This document shows positions 8,946 through 17,351 of a DNA stretch of 64,000 bases, one piece after another. Each line of letters starts with the position of its first letter. Position 1 is the stretch's first letter. Source of the DNA: Pseudomonas khavaziana (GTDB lineage Bacteria > Pseudomonadota > Gammaproteobacteria > Pseudomonadales > Pseudomonadaceae); NCBI RefSeq assembly GCF_019145205.1, contig NZ_JAHSTT010000006.1, positions 248,001 through 312,000 of the forward strand, in the 5' to 3' direction. The notes beneath the pieces are model-generated. The model worked only from the letters and a program-made list of their open reading frames with translations. It made no database searches and was not told the origin of the DNA. The translations under genes and the position numbers were made by a program.

Positions 8946-9848
8946 ATGAGAGATCTGCCGCCCACCGCGACCTTGCGCGCCTTTGAAGCCGCCACTCGGC
9001 ACCCGACCTTTACTGCGGCCGCCCAGGAGTTGCATGTCACCCAGAGCGCAGTCAGCCACCAGCTCAAGCATCTGGAGGCGCTGTGGGGCTTGCAGTTGTT
9101 CGAGCGTGGCCAGTCGTTACGCCTGACGGCCGCGGGGGCTACGCTGGCGCCCATCGTGCGTGAATTCTTCATGAGCCTGGAGGCCACCCTGGCCGACCTG
9201 CGCGAGCAGAAGGGCAGGGTACGGCTCAAGGTCAGCACCACTTATTCCTTTGCCTTGAAATGGCTGCTGCCACGCTTGCCGAACCTCGCGCGCCTGCACC
9301 CCGAGCTGTTGGTTGCGCTGGACACCACGGACGACGTCATCCACTTTTCCGACGCCCAAGCCGATGTCGCGGTCCGGCTGGGCAAGGGGACCTACCCGGG
9401 CCTGTATTCGGAATTCCTGTTCGGCGAGCAGGTGTTTCCGGTGGCCAGTCCCGAACTGTTGCGGCGTCTTGGCACCCCGGGCAGCCCCGCCCATTTGTTG
9501 GACTTCCCCTTGCTGGCCCGGGATGGCGCCGAGCTGGCGCCGAAATGGGAGGTCTGGTTTCAAGCGGTGGGGCTGGCCTTTTCGCCGCTCAGGGAAAGCG
9601 TCAGGTTTGGCGACACCAACATGACCGTCGAGGCGGCCTTGCTCGGCCATGGCATCGCGTTGGTGCGCAGCGGGCATGTGGAGCAGGAAATCAGCGATGG
9701 CCGCCTGGTGCGCCTGTTCGATGTGCCGTTCCCGTCACCGCTTGCCTACTATTTTGTGTGCCCCAAGGGCATCGAATCGCAACCCCATGTGGTCAGCTTT
9801 CGTCAATGGTTGCTCGCAGAGTCAATGAAACTGCAACGGGCAGTATGA
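8946..9848 (+). CDS. LysR family regulator (GcvA-like subgroup)
   Basis: 300-residue LysR-type regulator. The N-terminal winged helix (residues 5-65) has ATLRAFEAATRHPTFTAAA and LHVTQSAVSHQLKHLEALWG, typical of the GcvA-like subgroup. The effector domain follows (RVRLKVSTTYSFALKWLLPR; then DVAVRLGKGTYPGLYSE). It precedes an EamA transporter and an SDR gene on the same strand by about 70 bases and might control them, though LysR targets are more often divergent. The efflux operon upstream ends 60 bases before its start. The ligand is unknown. Confidence 0.88.
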   Translation: MRDLPPTATLRAFEAATRHPTFTAAAQELHVTQSAVSHQLKHLEALWGLQLFERGQSLRLTAAGATLAPIVREFFMSLEATLADLREQKGRVRLKVSTTYSFALKWLLPRLPNLARLHPELLVALDTTDDVIHFSDAQADVAVRLGKGTYPGLYSEFLFGEQVFPVASPELLRRLGTPGSPAHLLDFPLLARDGAELAPKWEVWFQAVGLAFSPLRESVRFGDTNMTVEAALLGHGIALVRSGHVEQEISDGRLVRLFDVPFPSPLAYYFVCPKGIESQPHVVSFRQWLLAESMKLQRAV

Positions 9849-9916
9849 GTAAATGTTCATGCTGTGATGAGGAGACTTTGCTGTAAGCCGGGGCCTTGGC
9901 TTGCCTAAGATGGCGC

Positions 9917-10744
9917 ATGCCGACTCATATCATCTTTCTGGTGCTGTTCGCCGCACTGCTGCATGCCAGCTGGAACGCGCTATTGCGCGGTGGTGCCGAC
10001 CGGCTGTGGTCGATGACGGTCATGTGCATGGCCATTGCCGTCACCTGTGTCATCGCCGCAACGTTCATGGTGCCGCCGGCGATTGAGAGCTGGGGTTATG
10101 GGGGGCTTTCGGCATTGCTGCATGTTGGCTACAACCTGTTCCTGGTGCGCAGCTACCGGGTTGGCGACCTGGGGCAGATCTATCCGATTTCCCGTGGCTC
10201 ATCGCCGGCACTGATCACCCTGGGGGCTGCGGTCTTCGCCGGGGAGCGCATTGCCCCCGGCGAGTTGCTGGGGGTTGCGCTGGTGTCAGGCGGGATTATT
10301 TCCCTGGCCTTCAGCGGGCGCCGGCTTTCGGTTCCCAGCCTGCCCTATGCGCTGGGAACGGGCTGCTTCATCGCCGCCTACAGCGTCGTCGATGGCATTG
10401 GCGCCAGGCTCTCCGGCGCACCGCTGGCCTACACCGTATGGATGTGCGCGTTGTGGGGCGTGCTAATGCCAGCGGTGTACATCGGCCTGCGCGATGCCCG
10501 CAGTTTATTAAGCCCGCGTCCCGGAACCCTGGCCGCGGTGGTCGGCGGGCTGGTGTCTTTGCTGGCCTATGCAATCGTGATCTACGCCATGCACGAAGCG
10601 CCGTTGGGCGCGGTGTCGGCATTGCGCGAAACCAGCGTGTTGTTCGCGATGTTGATTGGCTACTTTTTTCTTGGCGAAACCCTTACCGCACGCAGGATCC
10701 TTGCGTGTGTAGTGATCGCCGGCGGCACCTTCATCATCGGCTGA
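9917..10744 (+). CDS. EamA/DMT superfamily transporter
   Basis: Small-molecule transporter of 275 residues with about ten hydrophobic segments in two similar halves. Recognisable points are FAALLHASWNALLRGGADRL at the N-terminus and ALRETSVLFAMLIGYFFLGE near the end, the latter being the conserved tail of each EamA repeat. The start at 9917 (MPTHIIFLVLF) is chosen over 9896 because the first helix then begins at once. The substrate cannot be told from sequence; family members export amino acids or metabolites. The SDR gene begins 30 bases after it and is likely co-transcribed. Confidence 0.88.
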   Translation: MPTHIIFLVLFAALLHASWNALLRGGADRLWSMTVMCMAIAVTCVIAATFMVPPAIESWGYGGLSALLHVGYNLFLVRSYRVGDLGQIYPISRGSSPALITLGAAVFAGERIAPGELLGVALVSGGIISLAFSGRRLSVPSLPYALGTGCFIAAYSVVDGIGARLSGAPLAYTVWMCALWGVLMPAVYIGLRDARSLLSPRPGTLAAVVGGLVSLLAYAIVIYAMHEAPLGAVSALRETSVLFAMLIGYFFLGETLTARRILACVVIAGGTFIIG

Positions 10745-10773
10745 AACAGCCATTTTCTAAGGAGGTATTTTCA

Positions 10774-11535
10774 ATGGTTGACGTCTCGCAGGCACCGCTG
10801 ATCCTGATCACCGGTGGCAGCCGCGGAGTGGGTGCCGCGACCGCCCGGCTGGCCGCCGCAAAAGGCTATGACGTGGCGATCAGCTACGTTGCCAACGAGC
10901 CGGCGGCGCTGGCGGTGGTTGCGGATATCGAGGCCATGGGCCGCAAAGCCCTGGCCGTAAGGGCCGATAGCGCCGAGCCCGATCAGGTCGCCGCCTTGTT
11001 CACGGCCATCGACCGCAGGTTCGGGCGCCTCGACGTACTGGTCAATAATGCCGGCGTGCTGGCGACTCAGTCGCGCCTCGAGGGCCTGAGCCTGGAGCGC
11101 ATGCAGCGCATTTTCGCGGTCAACGCCATCGGCCCGATGCTCTGCACCCAGCAGGCGGTGAAGCGCATGGCGTGCCGGCACAACGGTGCGGGCGGCGTAG
11201 TGATCAATATATCCTCGGCCTCGGCGCGTCTTGGCAGCCCGAATGAATACCTCGACTACGCGGCGTCAAAGGGCGCGCTGGAAACCTTCACCATCGGGTT
11301 CGCCAAGGAAGTGGCCCGGGAAGGCATCCGCGTCAACTGTGTGCGCCCCGGGCACATCTACACCGACATGCATGCCAGCGGCGGCGAGCCGGGGCGGGTC
11401 GACCGGGTCAAGGACTCGATCCCCATGGGGCGTGGCGGCCAGCCCGAGGAGGTGGCCCGGGCGATTTTGTGGTTGGCCAGTGCCGAGGCGTCATTCGTGA
11501 CAGGTACATTCCTGGATGTGACAGGAGGCAAATGA
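10774..11535 (+). CDS. Short-chain dehydrogenase/reductase (SDR)
   Basis: Classical NAD(P)-dependent oxidoreductase of 253 residues. The nucleotide-binding motif is TGGSRGVGAATARLA, the structural motif NNAGVL, the catalytic Ser lies in INISSASARLG and the catalytic Tyr/Lys in YAASKGALE. The tail VTGTFLDVTGGK is typical of the FabG-like branch. A strong AAGGAGG site sits 8 bases before the ATG. It follows the EamA transporter gene and may form a two-gene unit with it. The substrate is not predictable; many relatives are annotated as glucose or 3-oxoacyl reductases without proof. Confidence 0.9.
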   Translation: MVDVSQAPLILITGGSRGVGAATARLAAAKGYDVAISYVANEPAALAVVADIEAMGRKALAVRADSAEPDQVAALFTAIDRRFGRLDVLVNNAGVLATQSRLEGLSLERMQRIFAVNAIGPMLCTQQAVKRMACRHNGAGGVVINISSASARLGSPNEYLDYAASKGALETFTIGFAKEVAREGIRVNCVRPGHIYTDMHASGGEPGRVDRVKDSIPMGRGGQPEEVARAILWLASAEASFVTGTFLDVTGGK

Positions 11536-11580
11536 GTCAGTCATGCAGGCGTGTGAGCGCCGGCCAGGCCTGGCGCCGGT

Positions 11581-11634
11581 CTAGGCCAGCGCTGCCTGGA
11601 TTTGATCATCAAAGCCGGCAAGAAAATCCTGCAT
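11581..11634 (-). CDS. Very short open frame with ribosome site (doubtful)
   Basis: A 17-codon minus-strand frame (MQDFLAGFDDQIQAALA) with GGAGA about 7 bases before the ATG, in the gap between the SDR and the diguanylate cyclase. It could be the stump of a lost gene or a real small peptide; nothing beyond the ribosome site supports it. The rest of the 11536-11817 gap holds only GC-rich palindromic bits near 11560-11580. Confidence 0.15.
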   Translation of the reverse strand: MQDFLAGFDDQIQAALA

Positions 11635-11817
11635 GCTGATTTCTCCGAGCCGGTTTCCCCCTGAAGCCCCAACACGGATTCAACCTATGCGCTCACAGTA
11701 GCTGCAGCCACGCCAGACTGCTTGTATGCTTGCGCCGCGGAACATGTGGCCGCGGCTAAGCGCCGGCGTTTGAATGACGACTGGAATGGGAAGCCGGACT
11801 TTCCTTAAGGTACTGAC

Positions 11818-13341
11818 GTGAAGCGTGATACTCGCCTTGTGATGCTTTTGCTGTTGGTGATCGGCTGTTCCCTGACCTCTCTGACCATCTGGAAAGTCCT
11901 GTCTTCCCGTGAGCGCGCGCTGGCGGAGGTGGACGTGCACGGCCTGAACCTGACCCAGGCACTCACCACCTACACCGAAGGTATCGTGCGGCAAAGCTCG
12001 CTGCTGTTGCTCGGGCTGGTCGAACGCCTGGAAACCGAAGGCAGTGGCCCGGCGCAGATCGAGCGTATCAATACCCTGATCGGTCGGCAGCAGCCGTTGA
12101 TGCCGCAACTCAGTGGCATCACCGTCTACGACCATCACGGCCACTGGTTGATGTCGTCCAACCGTCCGATCCCTGTGGGCGCCAACAGCAGCGATCGCGC
12201 CTATTTCATTCATCACCGCGATGATCCGAGCCGTGAGCCTTTTATCGGCCCGCCGATCCAGAGCCGTGCCAACCAGGAGTGGGTGGTGACCGTCAGTCGA
12301 CGTTTCAATGACGCGTCTGGCAACTTTGCCGGGGTGGTTGCGGTCACCCTGGGGGTGGAAAACTTCCTGCGGGTGTTCGGCAAACTCGACGTCGGCCAGG
12401 ACGGCGCGATCGGTTTGTCGTATACCGACGGCACCTTGCTGGTGCGCTACCCCTTCCGTGAACAGGACATGGGCCGCAACTTTTCCAAGTCGCCTATCTA
12501 CGCCAAGTACCTTGTCGACCAACCGGTCGGCACCGCTGCCTACACTTCCAGCCTGGACGGTGTGGAGCGGCTCTACGCGTTCCGCAAAAGCGAGACCCTG
12601 CCGCTGATCACCACGGTCGCGTTGGGCAAGCGCGAAGCCCTTGCGGCGTGGCGTATCGAGGCGGCATTGTCTGCTGTGGTGGTGGCGGGGCTACTGGGGC
12701 TGACGGGGGTGATCGGCTGGTTCCTGATCCTGGATATCCGCCGACGTACTGCGGCGGAAGAGGCGTTGCACGTGGCCCAGCAACAGCTGCTCGACTCCAA
12801 TCGACAATTGGCGCTATTGGCCAAAAAGGATGCGCTGACCGGCCTGGCAAACCGCCGCTGCTTCGACGAAACACTGGCCCTGGAAGCACGCCGGGCGCAG
12901 CGCGACGGCACCTCGCTGGCGTTACTCATGATCGATATCGATTATTTCAAACGCTTCAACGATGCCTGCGGTCACGTCGCGGGAGATGCGTGTTTGCAGG
13001 CAGTCAGTACACTGTTGGAGGGCTGTGTGCAGCGACCATCAGACTTGGTGGCGCGCTATGGCGGAGAAGAAATAGCGATCATCATGCCGGCGACCGACAG
13101 CGAAGGCGCGACGGTGGTCGCAGAAAGGATCCTTGCGCGACTGCAACAGGCAAACATCCCCCATCCCGGCAGCCCGTTCGGGCGCGTGAGTGTGAGTATC
13201 GGCATTGCGACGCGCACAGGCTCACGGCTGGAGCCAGTATCAGGTTTGATCGAGGCGGCCGATGCGGCGCTTTACGGTGCCAAGGCTGCCGGGCGCAATG
13301 GGTTTTCCCGGCAGCCCACGGACATTGCTTCGGGCGGCTGA
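11818..13341 (+). CDS. Membrane-bound diguanylate cyclase with periplasmic sensor domain
   Basis: 507-residue protein that should make cyclic di-GMP. A first membrane helix (about 8-28) and a second (about 280-305) bracket a periplasmic dCache/PDC-like sensor (PQLSGITVYDHHGHWLMSS, DRAYFIHHRDDPS, WVVTVSRRFND). A short coiled coil leads to the GGDEF domain: KDALTGLANRRCFDE, then DIDYFKRFNDACGH and RYGGEEIAIIMP. The active-site loop is GGEEI, an accepted active variant. No EAL domain is present. The start is a GTG at 11818. The signal sensed is unknown; dCache domains bind small organic acids or amino acids in characterised cases. Confidence 0.9.
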   Translation: MKRDTRLVMLLLLVIGCSLTSLTIWKVLSSRERALAEVDVHGLNLTQALTTYTEGIVRQSSLLLLGLVERLETEGSGPAQIERINTLIGRQQPLMPQLSGITVYDHHGHWLMSSNRPIPVGANSSDRAYFIHHRDDPSREPFIGPPIQSRANQEWVVTVSRRFNDASGNFAGVVAVTLGVENFLRVFGKLDVGQDGAIGLSYTDGTLLVRYPFREQDMGRNFSKSPIYAKYLVDQPVGTAAYTSSLDGVERLYAFRKSETLPLITTVALGKREALAAWRIEAALSAVVVAGLLGLTGVIGWFLILDIRRRTAAEEALHVAQQQLLDSNRQLALLAKKDALTGLANRRCFDETLALEARRAQRDGTSLALLMIDIDYFKRFNDACGHVAGDACLQAVSTLLEGCVQRPSDLVARYGGEEIAIIMPATDSEGATVVAERILARLQQANIPHPGSPFGRVSVSIGIATRTGSRLEPVSGLIEAADAALYGAKAAGRNGFSRQPTDIASGG

Positions 13342-13369
13342 AACGCCCTGTACTTATGTGCTTGCCGGT

Positions 13370-13519
13370 TCACATCCCAAGTGTCGGCATCGTGAGTTCG
13401 CCGCACTTCATGAGCTGGCCAGCGGTGACTTGCAGCTCAGTTGTAGGTTTCGCGGCATAGCCAACGATGAAGCCGGCGCTGAGCAGTGAAAGGCAGAAGG
13501 CGGCTTTTATCAGGATCAT
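13370..13519 (-). CDS. Small secreted or membrane peptide, hypothetical
   Basis: A 49-codon minus-strand frame with a convincing N-terminal hydrophobic segment (MILIKAAFCLSLLSAGFIVG) followed by a short polar tail with one Cys (QLMKCGELTMP). It fills an otherwise empty gap between the diguanylate cyclase and a GNAT gene. A good Shine-Dalgarno is missing before the ATG. I do not recognise the family. Confidence 0.4.
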   Translation of the reverse strand: MILIKAAFCLSLLSAGFIVGYAAKPTTELQVTAGQLMKCGELTMPTLGM

Positions 13520-13569
13520 GGGAGGTGGTTCTCACATCAGCTCAAAAGGGTGAACCACAGATTGTGTAT

Positions 13570-14019
13570 TCAAGGAAAGGTTCCTGGGACGCCAGCAGCG
13601 CTCCAGCACATGACCTTTTCCAAGTGACCCGTATGTTCGTCCCATTGTTCGTTGAGTACGATGAACCCGTGCTTCTTGTAAAAGTGCAGGCTGGGTAAGT
13701 TTTGCGAGTACACGCTCAGTTGTAGAACTGATCGGGATTGCATTGCGTCTGCGAGCAACCGCGTACCCACGCCGCCGCCCTGATGCGCGGGCGCGACAAA
13801 CAGCGCCGCCAGGGTGTCTTCATACACGCAGCTGAACCCGAGGACTTTGCCGTCGGCCTCAAACACACGTGTCACGGCGCTGGGCAGGTAGACGTCACGC
13901 ATGGCGCCCAGTTGGTCATGCCAGAACTGGGGGGCGATGAAGTGGTGGGCGAGGATCGATGCTTGCAGCCAGATATCCAGCACCGGTTCAAGGTCAGTGT
14001 GTTGGAAGTCGCGAATCAT
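13570..14019 (-). CDS. GNAT family N-acetyltransferase (YjaB-like)
   Basis: 149-residue acetyl-CoA-dependent acetyltransferase. The N-terminus MIRDFQHTDLEPVLDIWLQA and the acetyl-CoA loop FVAPAHQGGGVGTRLL (Q-x-x-G-x-G/A type) are clear, as is the C-terminal SLHFYKKHGF, where the conserved Tyr lies. It overlaps the MerR regulator gene upstream as ATGA, so both are made from one transcript. The acceptor substrate is unknown. Confidence 0.88.
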   Translation of the reverse strand: MIRDFQHTDLEPVLDIWLQASILAHHFIAPQFWHDQLGAMRDVYLPSAVTRVFEADGKVLGFSCVYEDTLAALFVAPAHQGGGVGTRLLADAMQSRSVLQLSVYSQNLPSLHFYKKHGFIVLNEQWDEHTGHLEKVMCWSAAGVPGTFP

Positions 14020-14468
14020 GATGCCTCAACGGTTGAGTGAACAGGCCGAACCCCAGTGTGGCGGCCGACAGTACTGCGCTTGAACGCCCCTGCGGCAGCG
14101 ATTTTGAGCAACCGCTGGAAATTTGGGCATTGCGCATGGTTGGGTGCAGGGCAGGCGGCGGCGTGACGTAAGCCTCGACTCATGGCCTTCAGTTGTTTGA
14201 CCGTCGCATCGATCTCGTCGGCCTTGGCCAGCAGCACACTTCTATCCACCTCGGCCTGGCCATTGGGCGACAGCATGGCCTGTATCTCATCCAACGACAG
14301 TCCACCGGCCTGGCCGAGCGCGATTACCGCCAACTGTTCAACCACTGCCGGGGCAAACTGGCGGCGAGCGCCCGGTTGGCTGATCGAGGTGATCAAGCCC
14401 TTCTTTTCATAAAAACGCAACGTGTGGGCAGGCACGCCGGTGCGTTTGACCACCTCGGTGATATCCAT
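14016..14468 (-). CDS. MerR family transcriptional regulator
   Basis: 150-residue regulator with the winged helix at the N-terminus (ITEVVKRTGVPAHTLRFYEK), a recognition part (GLITSISQPGARRQF) and a dimerisation helix. The C-terminal region has two cysteines in ACPAPNHAQCPNF, which may be part of the effector site, though metal binding cannot be claimed. It is divergent from the DUF2938 gene. A promoter with a 19-base spacer and central palindrome lies 10-40 bases from its start, the arrangement MerR proteins act on. Its stop overlaps the GNAT gene start (ATGA). Confidence 0.88.
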   Translation of the reverse strand: MDITEVVKRTGVPAHTLRFYEKKGLITSISQPGARRQFAPAVVEQLAVIALGQAGGLSLDEIQAMLSPNGQAEVDRSVLLAKADEIDATVKQLKAMSRGLRHAAACPAPNHAQCPNFQRLLKIAAAGAFKRSTVGRHTGVRPVHSTVEAS

Positions 14469-14478
14469 TGGCAGACCC

Positions 14479-14509
14479 TTGACTTGAAGTTGACTTCAAC
14501 TTCTATGAT
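14479..14509 (+). promoter_or_regulatory. MerR-type promoter/operator for the DUF2938 gene
   Basis: A -35 box TTGACT (14479-14484) and a -10 box TATGAT (14504-14509) are separated by 19 bases rather than the usual 17, as at MerR-activated promoters. The spacer holds the perfect inverted repeat TTGAAGT-TG-ACTTCAA (14484-14499). The transcript would lead to the DUF2938 ATG at 14550. The merR gene starts 11 bases to the left on the other strand. Confidence 0.7.
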
Positions 14510-14549
14510 GCCTGCGCGGGTTCAATCGGTCCATGGATATGAGGTGGGT

Positions 14550-15038
14550 ATGGCGGTGTTGGAAGTGGTTGCACAGGTGGTGTTGTTGGGCGCAGGGGCC
14601 ACTCTGGTGATGGATATGTGGATGCTGCTGATGAAGGCCATTGGCGTGCCAACGCTGAATTTCGCGTTCGTGGGGCGTTGGGTTGGACATGCGTGCCAAG
14701 GCCGTTTCACTCATTCGAGCATCGGGCAGGCGTTCCCGGTTCGAGGGGAAGTGGCCCTGGGCTGGATCGCGCATTACGTCACGGGTGTAGTTTTTGCGCT
14801 GCTGCTCGTGTGGGTTAAAGGGGCTGACTGGTTGCAGGCGCCCACCTTTGTGCCAGCCCTGGTGTTGGGGGTGGTCACCGTGGCCGTCCCGCTGTTGGTG
14901 ATACAGCCCGCCATGGGCGCAGGTTTTGCCTCATCCAAGACCCCTACGCCCGGTCAGAACTGCCTACGCAGCCTGATCAATCATGGGGTGTTTGGTGTGG
15001 GCCTCTACTTGGCTGCGTGGGTGATCGCCTGGGCGTGA
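14550..15038 (+). CDS. DUF2938 family membrane protein
   Basis: 162-residue protein with about four or five membrane helices (for example VVLLGAGATLVMDMWMLLMK, VALGWIAHYVTGVVFALLLV and the C-terminal GVGLYLAAWVIAWA). The pattern of LMKAIGVPTLNFAFVGRWVGH and PAMGAGFASSKTP matches my memory of DUF2938 proteins. GAGGTG sits just before the ATG at 14550, which I prefer over ATGs at 14505/14508 that overlap the predicted -10 box. It appears to be the target of the divergent MerR regulator. Function unknown. Confidence 0.75.
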   Translation: MAVLEVVAQVVLLGAGATLVMDMWMLLMKAIGVPTLNFAFVGRWVGHACQGRFTHSSIGQAFPVRGEVALGWIAHYVTGVVFALLLVWVKGADWLQAPTFVPALVLGVVTVAVPLLVIQPAMGAGFASSKTPTPGQNCLRSLINHGVFGVGLYLAAWVIAWA

Positions 15039-15061
15039 TCAGTCACAAATGGATCTGTAGA

Positions 15062-15517
15062 TCAGCGAATGAATTTAACGTACACCCGCTCCGGGTCACC
15101 TTCGTCAAGGTTCTCGATCAGCCCGCTGGGGACAAACCCGGCCTTGGTCATGAGTGCCTGGGATGCGGTGTTGGAAGCGTTGGTCGAGGCGAAGAGCTTG
15201 GGCGTCTTGCAGGCCGTTTCGGCTGCCGCCAGCAGACGCAGGGCCACACCCTGGCGCTGGTGCGCGGGTGACACAACCACCAGCGCGACGAAGCCGTGAT
15301 CGAAAAAGTCATGGGTGAGCACCAGGTAGCCGGCGCATACGCCAGCGTCGACGGCGACCAGGCATTGCTGGCGAACCACCGCGTCATAGATAAACACGCG
15401 ACGGCTGGCGTGGGCGGTGGCGTAGGCATCCAGCTCGACCAGGGCATGCACATCATCGGGCATGGCCTGGCGGATCAGCCAATGTGGGGTTATCCAGCCA
15501 TCTTGCCGATCGGTCAC
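15062..15517 (-). CDS. GNAT family N-acetyltransferase
   Basis: 151-residue acetyltransferase-like protein. The fold is shown by LIRQAMPDDVHALVELD at the N-terminus, the acetyl-CoA loop VVSPAHQRQGVALRLLAA, and FASTNASNTASQALMTKAGF at the C-terminus. The start codon appears to be GTG (15517), with a weak ribosome site, so the true start may differ by some codons. It is convergent with the DUF2938 gene. The acceptor is unknown. Confidence 0.82.
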   Translation of the reverse strand: MTDRQDGWITPHWLIRQAMPDDVHALVELDAYATAHASRRVFIYDAVVRQQCLVAVDAGVCAGYLVLTHDFFDHGFVALVVVSPAHQRQGVALRLLAAAETACKTPKLFASTNASNTASQALMTKAGFVPSGLIENLDEGDPERVYVKFIR

Positions 15518-15598
15518 AGTAATGGTGTTGCGTACAGTGGCATGGAGAGGTTCCAGATAATAAGCGTTGGTAAACCTATCATACGGGGTTGCCCACTC

Positions 15599-15850
15599 TC
15601 AATCGGCACACACCAGCGAGGGCTTACGATGGCTTTTGCCCAAGTGCTCGTGGCGTGTGTACTCATGCCCAGTGATGTGCGTCGGCGCTGTGCCAGCGCT
15701 GATTGCCTGGTCATGCAACGCTGCTTCCAGCGCTTGAAGATGCCGCGAGAGGATCTTCACCGACCCACTCGGGTTGGCCGGGTCGAACGGGATCCTGCCA
15801 TTGGCAATAAACACCATGGCCAGTTCCCAGGCGCGTTGTGAGTCGTTCAT
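15599..15850 (-). CDS. Hypothetical protein
   Basis: 83-residue soluble protein (MNDSQRAWELAMVFIANGRI, then FDPANPSGSVKILSRHLQAL) with a strong GGAGGTGG ribosome site before the ATG. I prefer this start to a longer frame beginning at 16003 because of that site and because a 20-codon frame upstream ends in TGATG overlap with it. The C-terminal 30 residues are His/Arg-rich. Family unknown to me. Confidence 0.6.
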   Translation of the reverse strand: MNDSQRAWELAMVFIANGRIPFDPANPSGSVKILSRHLQALEAALHDQAISAGTAPTHITGHEYTRHEHLGKSHRKPSLVCAD

Positions 15851-15912
15851 CAGGCCACCTCCTTGGCACTTTGGCAGGCCATCATCTGGGTGTATGTGTC
15901 GTTGTATTGCAT
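15850..15912 (-). CDS. 20-residue leader-type open frame upstream of the hypothetical gene
   Basis: A short frame (MQYNDTYTQMMACQSAKEVA) with a very good AAGGAG site 8 bases before the ATG and a stop that overlaps the start of the next gene as TGATG. The strong ribosome site and the coupling suggest it is translated, either as a leader peptide or a tiny protein. No rare-codon run typical of an attenuator is obvious. Confidence 0.4.
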   Translation of the reverse strand: MQYNDTYTQMMACQSAKEVA

Positions 15913-16105
15913 GACGGAGCTCCTTGCTAAACGGGACTGATATAGATGTGACCCGCTCAAGAAGGCTCGGTATCAACTGGGTTGCCGTCGAAATTTCGAT
16001 CATTTCAACGATTCAGTTCCGCCCAAACCATCTTCTTTTTAGATGGTGGCTGGGTTGCCCCGTGAAAGAATGAACCCGCGCGGCCCCACGCACACCTAAG
16101 AGGTT

Positions 16106-16645
16106 ATGAACCGGACCCGGGGACAGGGGATGAAGCCGCCAGACCATCGTGACCTGCATAGCCGCAATTACCCGGTCAGCGAGGACATGACCTTGCAACG
16201 CAAGGTCTGGCGCTTCGAGCGATGGGGTTGGTATGCAATGGTGCTGTTGATGGGCTTGACCTTGGCCGGCCTGTTTTCCAAGGGCCCATTGAGCAGTGCC
16301 GAGGTACGCAGCGCCGATGGGCAGCTGCGTGTCGAGTACCAGCGCTACCTGCGCAATGGTGCTACCGATGCACTGGTGATTCATGTGCAAGGCCGGGCGC
16401 GTGAGCCCCTTGAGGTGGAGCTCAGTGGCGCGCTGTTGCAGGGCTTCAATGTGCAAATGCTGCAACCCCAGCCACTCAAGGCCAGTACCGCAGGCGATGG
16501 CATGAAGGTGTGGGTGCTGAGCGACAACGACGGTCATGCGATGCTTCACGTGACCCTCAACAGCGACGGTGTTGGCAGCTTTCAAACCAAGGTGGCGCTG
16601 GCATCGGGCGCTTCAGTGGGCCTTTCCCAATTCATTTATCCCTAG
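16106..16645 (+). CDS. Hypothetical membrane-anchored protein
   Basis: 179 residues with a cytoplasmic N-terminus of about 35, one membrane helix (WGWYAMVLLMGLTLAGLF, about 41-58) and a periplasmic domain that looks beta-rich (LRVEYQRYLRNGATDALVIH through MLHVTLNSDGVGSF). An AAGAGG site precedes the ATG at 16106; an ATG at 16130 is also possible. It is followed after 8 bases by the DUF421 gene and is probably co-transcribed with it. I do not recognise a named family; the single-helix plus beta domain layout resembles assembly or stress-related accessory proteins. Confidence 0.7.
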   Translation: MNRTRGQGMKPPDHRDLHSRNYPVSEDMTLQRKVWRFERWGWYAMVLLMGLTLAGLFSKGPLSSAEVRSADGQLRVEYQRYLRNGATDALVIHVQGRAREPLEVELSGALLQGFNVQMLQPQPLKASTAGDGMKVWVLSDNDGHAMLHVTLNSDGVGSFQTKVALASGASVGLSQFIYP

Positions 16646-16653
16646 GGGCGACC

Positions 16654-17097
16654 ATGGACTCTGTGTTGCGGGCTGCGGCGATTTACCTGGTACTGCTGGT
16701 GCTGTTCAAGGTGGCCGGCAGGCGCACACTGGCTGAACTCACCACCTTTGACCTGGTGCTGTTGATGGTCATCGGCGAGGCCACCCAGCAGGCACTGCTC
16801 GGTGACGATTTCTCGCTGACCAATGCCGTGATGGTGATCGTCACCTTGATTGCCATCGACATTGGCTTCTCGCTGGTCAAGCAGCGCTCAACCGGGTTCG
16901 CACGGGTGCTGGATGGTGGGCCGACGGTGCTGGTCGAGGAGGGCCAGGTACTGCACAAACGCCTCAAGCATGCGCGCCTGGATGAAGGCGACATCCTTGA
17001 GGCGGCCCGGTCCATCCAAGGGCTTGTCGAGATCCGGCAGATACGCTTCGCGATTCTGGAGCGCAACGGCAAAATCTCGGTTATCCCCTACGAATAA
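16654..17097 (+). CDS. DUF421 (YetF-like) membrane protein
   Basis: 147 residues with three membrane helices in the first 75 residues (AAIYLVLLVLFKVAGRR, TTFDLVLLMVIGEATQQALL, VMVIVTLIAIDIGFSL) and a small cytoplasmic domain. RRTLAELTTFDLVLLMVIGE is the family hallmark, and GPTVLVEEGQVLHKRLKHAR is the core of the cytoplasmic DUF421 domain. The length is at the short end for the family. The function in Pseudomonas is unknown. The stop overlaps the 3' end of the convergent small gene by 10 bases. Confidence 0.85.
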   Translation: MDSVLRAAAIYLVLLVLFKVAGRRTLAELTTFDLVLLMVIGEATQQALLGDDFSLTNAVMVIVTLIAIDIGFSLVKQRSTGFARVLDGGPTVLVEEGQVLHKRLKHARLDEGDILEAARSIQGLVEIRQIRFAILERNGKISVIPYE

Positions 17098-17351
17098 CGC
17101 CCGGGTTGGCGCTTACTTCCCTTCGCTCGATGGATGCGCATCCATTCTTGATACGCCGCCGTGCGTTGCGCATCCGCGAGCTTCTTGGCTTCGGTGAAAC
17201 GCAGCCAGGTGTTCGCGTCGCCGCTGTAGGACTCGATGATTTGGTACGCCAAGGTATCGAGCCGATCGGCTTCGAAAAACATCCGGGTGTTCTGCGCTAT
17301 TTCGTCATCCCATCCCTCTGAAGGGGTGTAGTCGAGCGTCTGGCCGTTCAT
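17088..17351 (-). CDS. Hypothetical protein
   Basis: 87 residues, hydrophilic and helical (MNGQTLDYTPSEGWDDEIAQ, AKKLADAQRTAAYQEWMRIH). I chose the ATG at 17351 because it overlaps the stop of the preceding gene as ATGA, so the two minus-strand genes form one unit. Family not recognised. Confidence 0.55.
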   Translation of the reverse strand: MNGQTLDYTPSEGWDDEIAQNTRMFFEADRLDTLAYQIIESYSGDANTWLRFTEAKKLADAQRTAAYQEWMRIHRAKGSKRQPGRYS

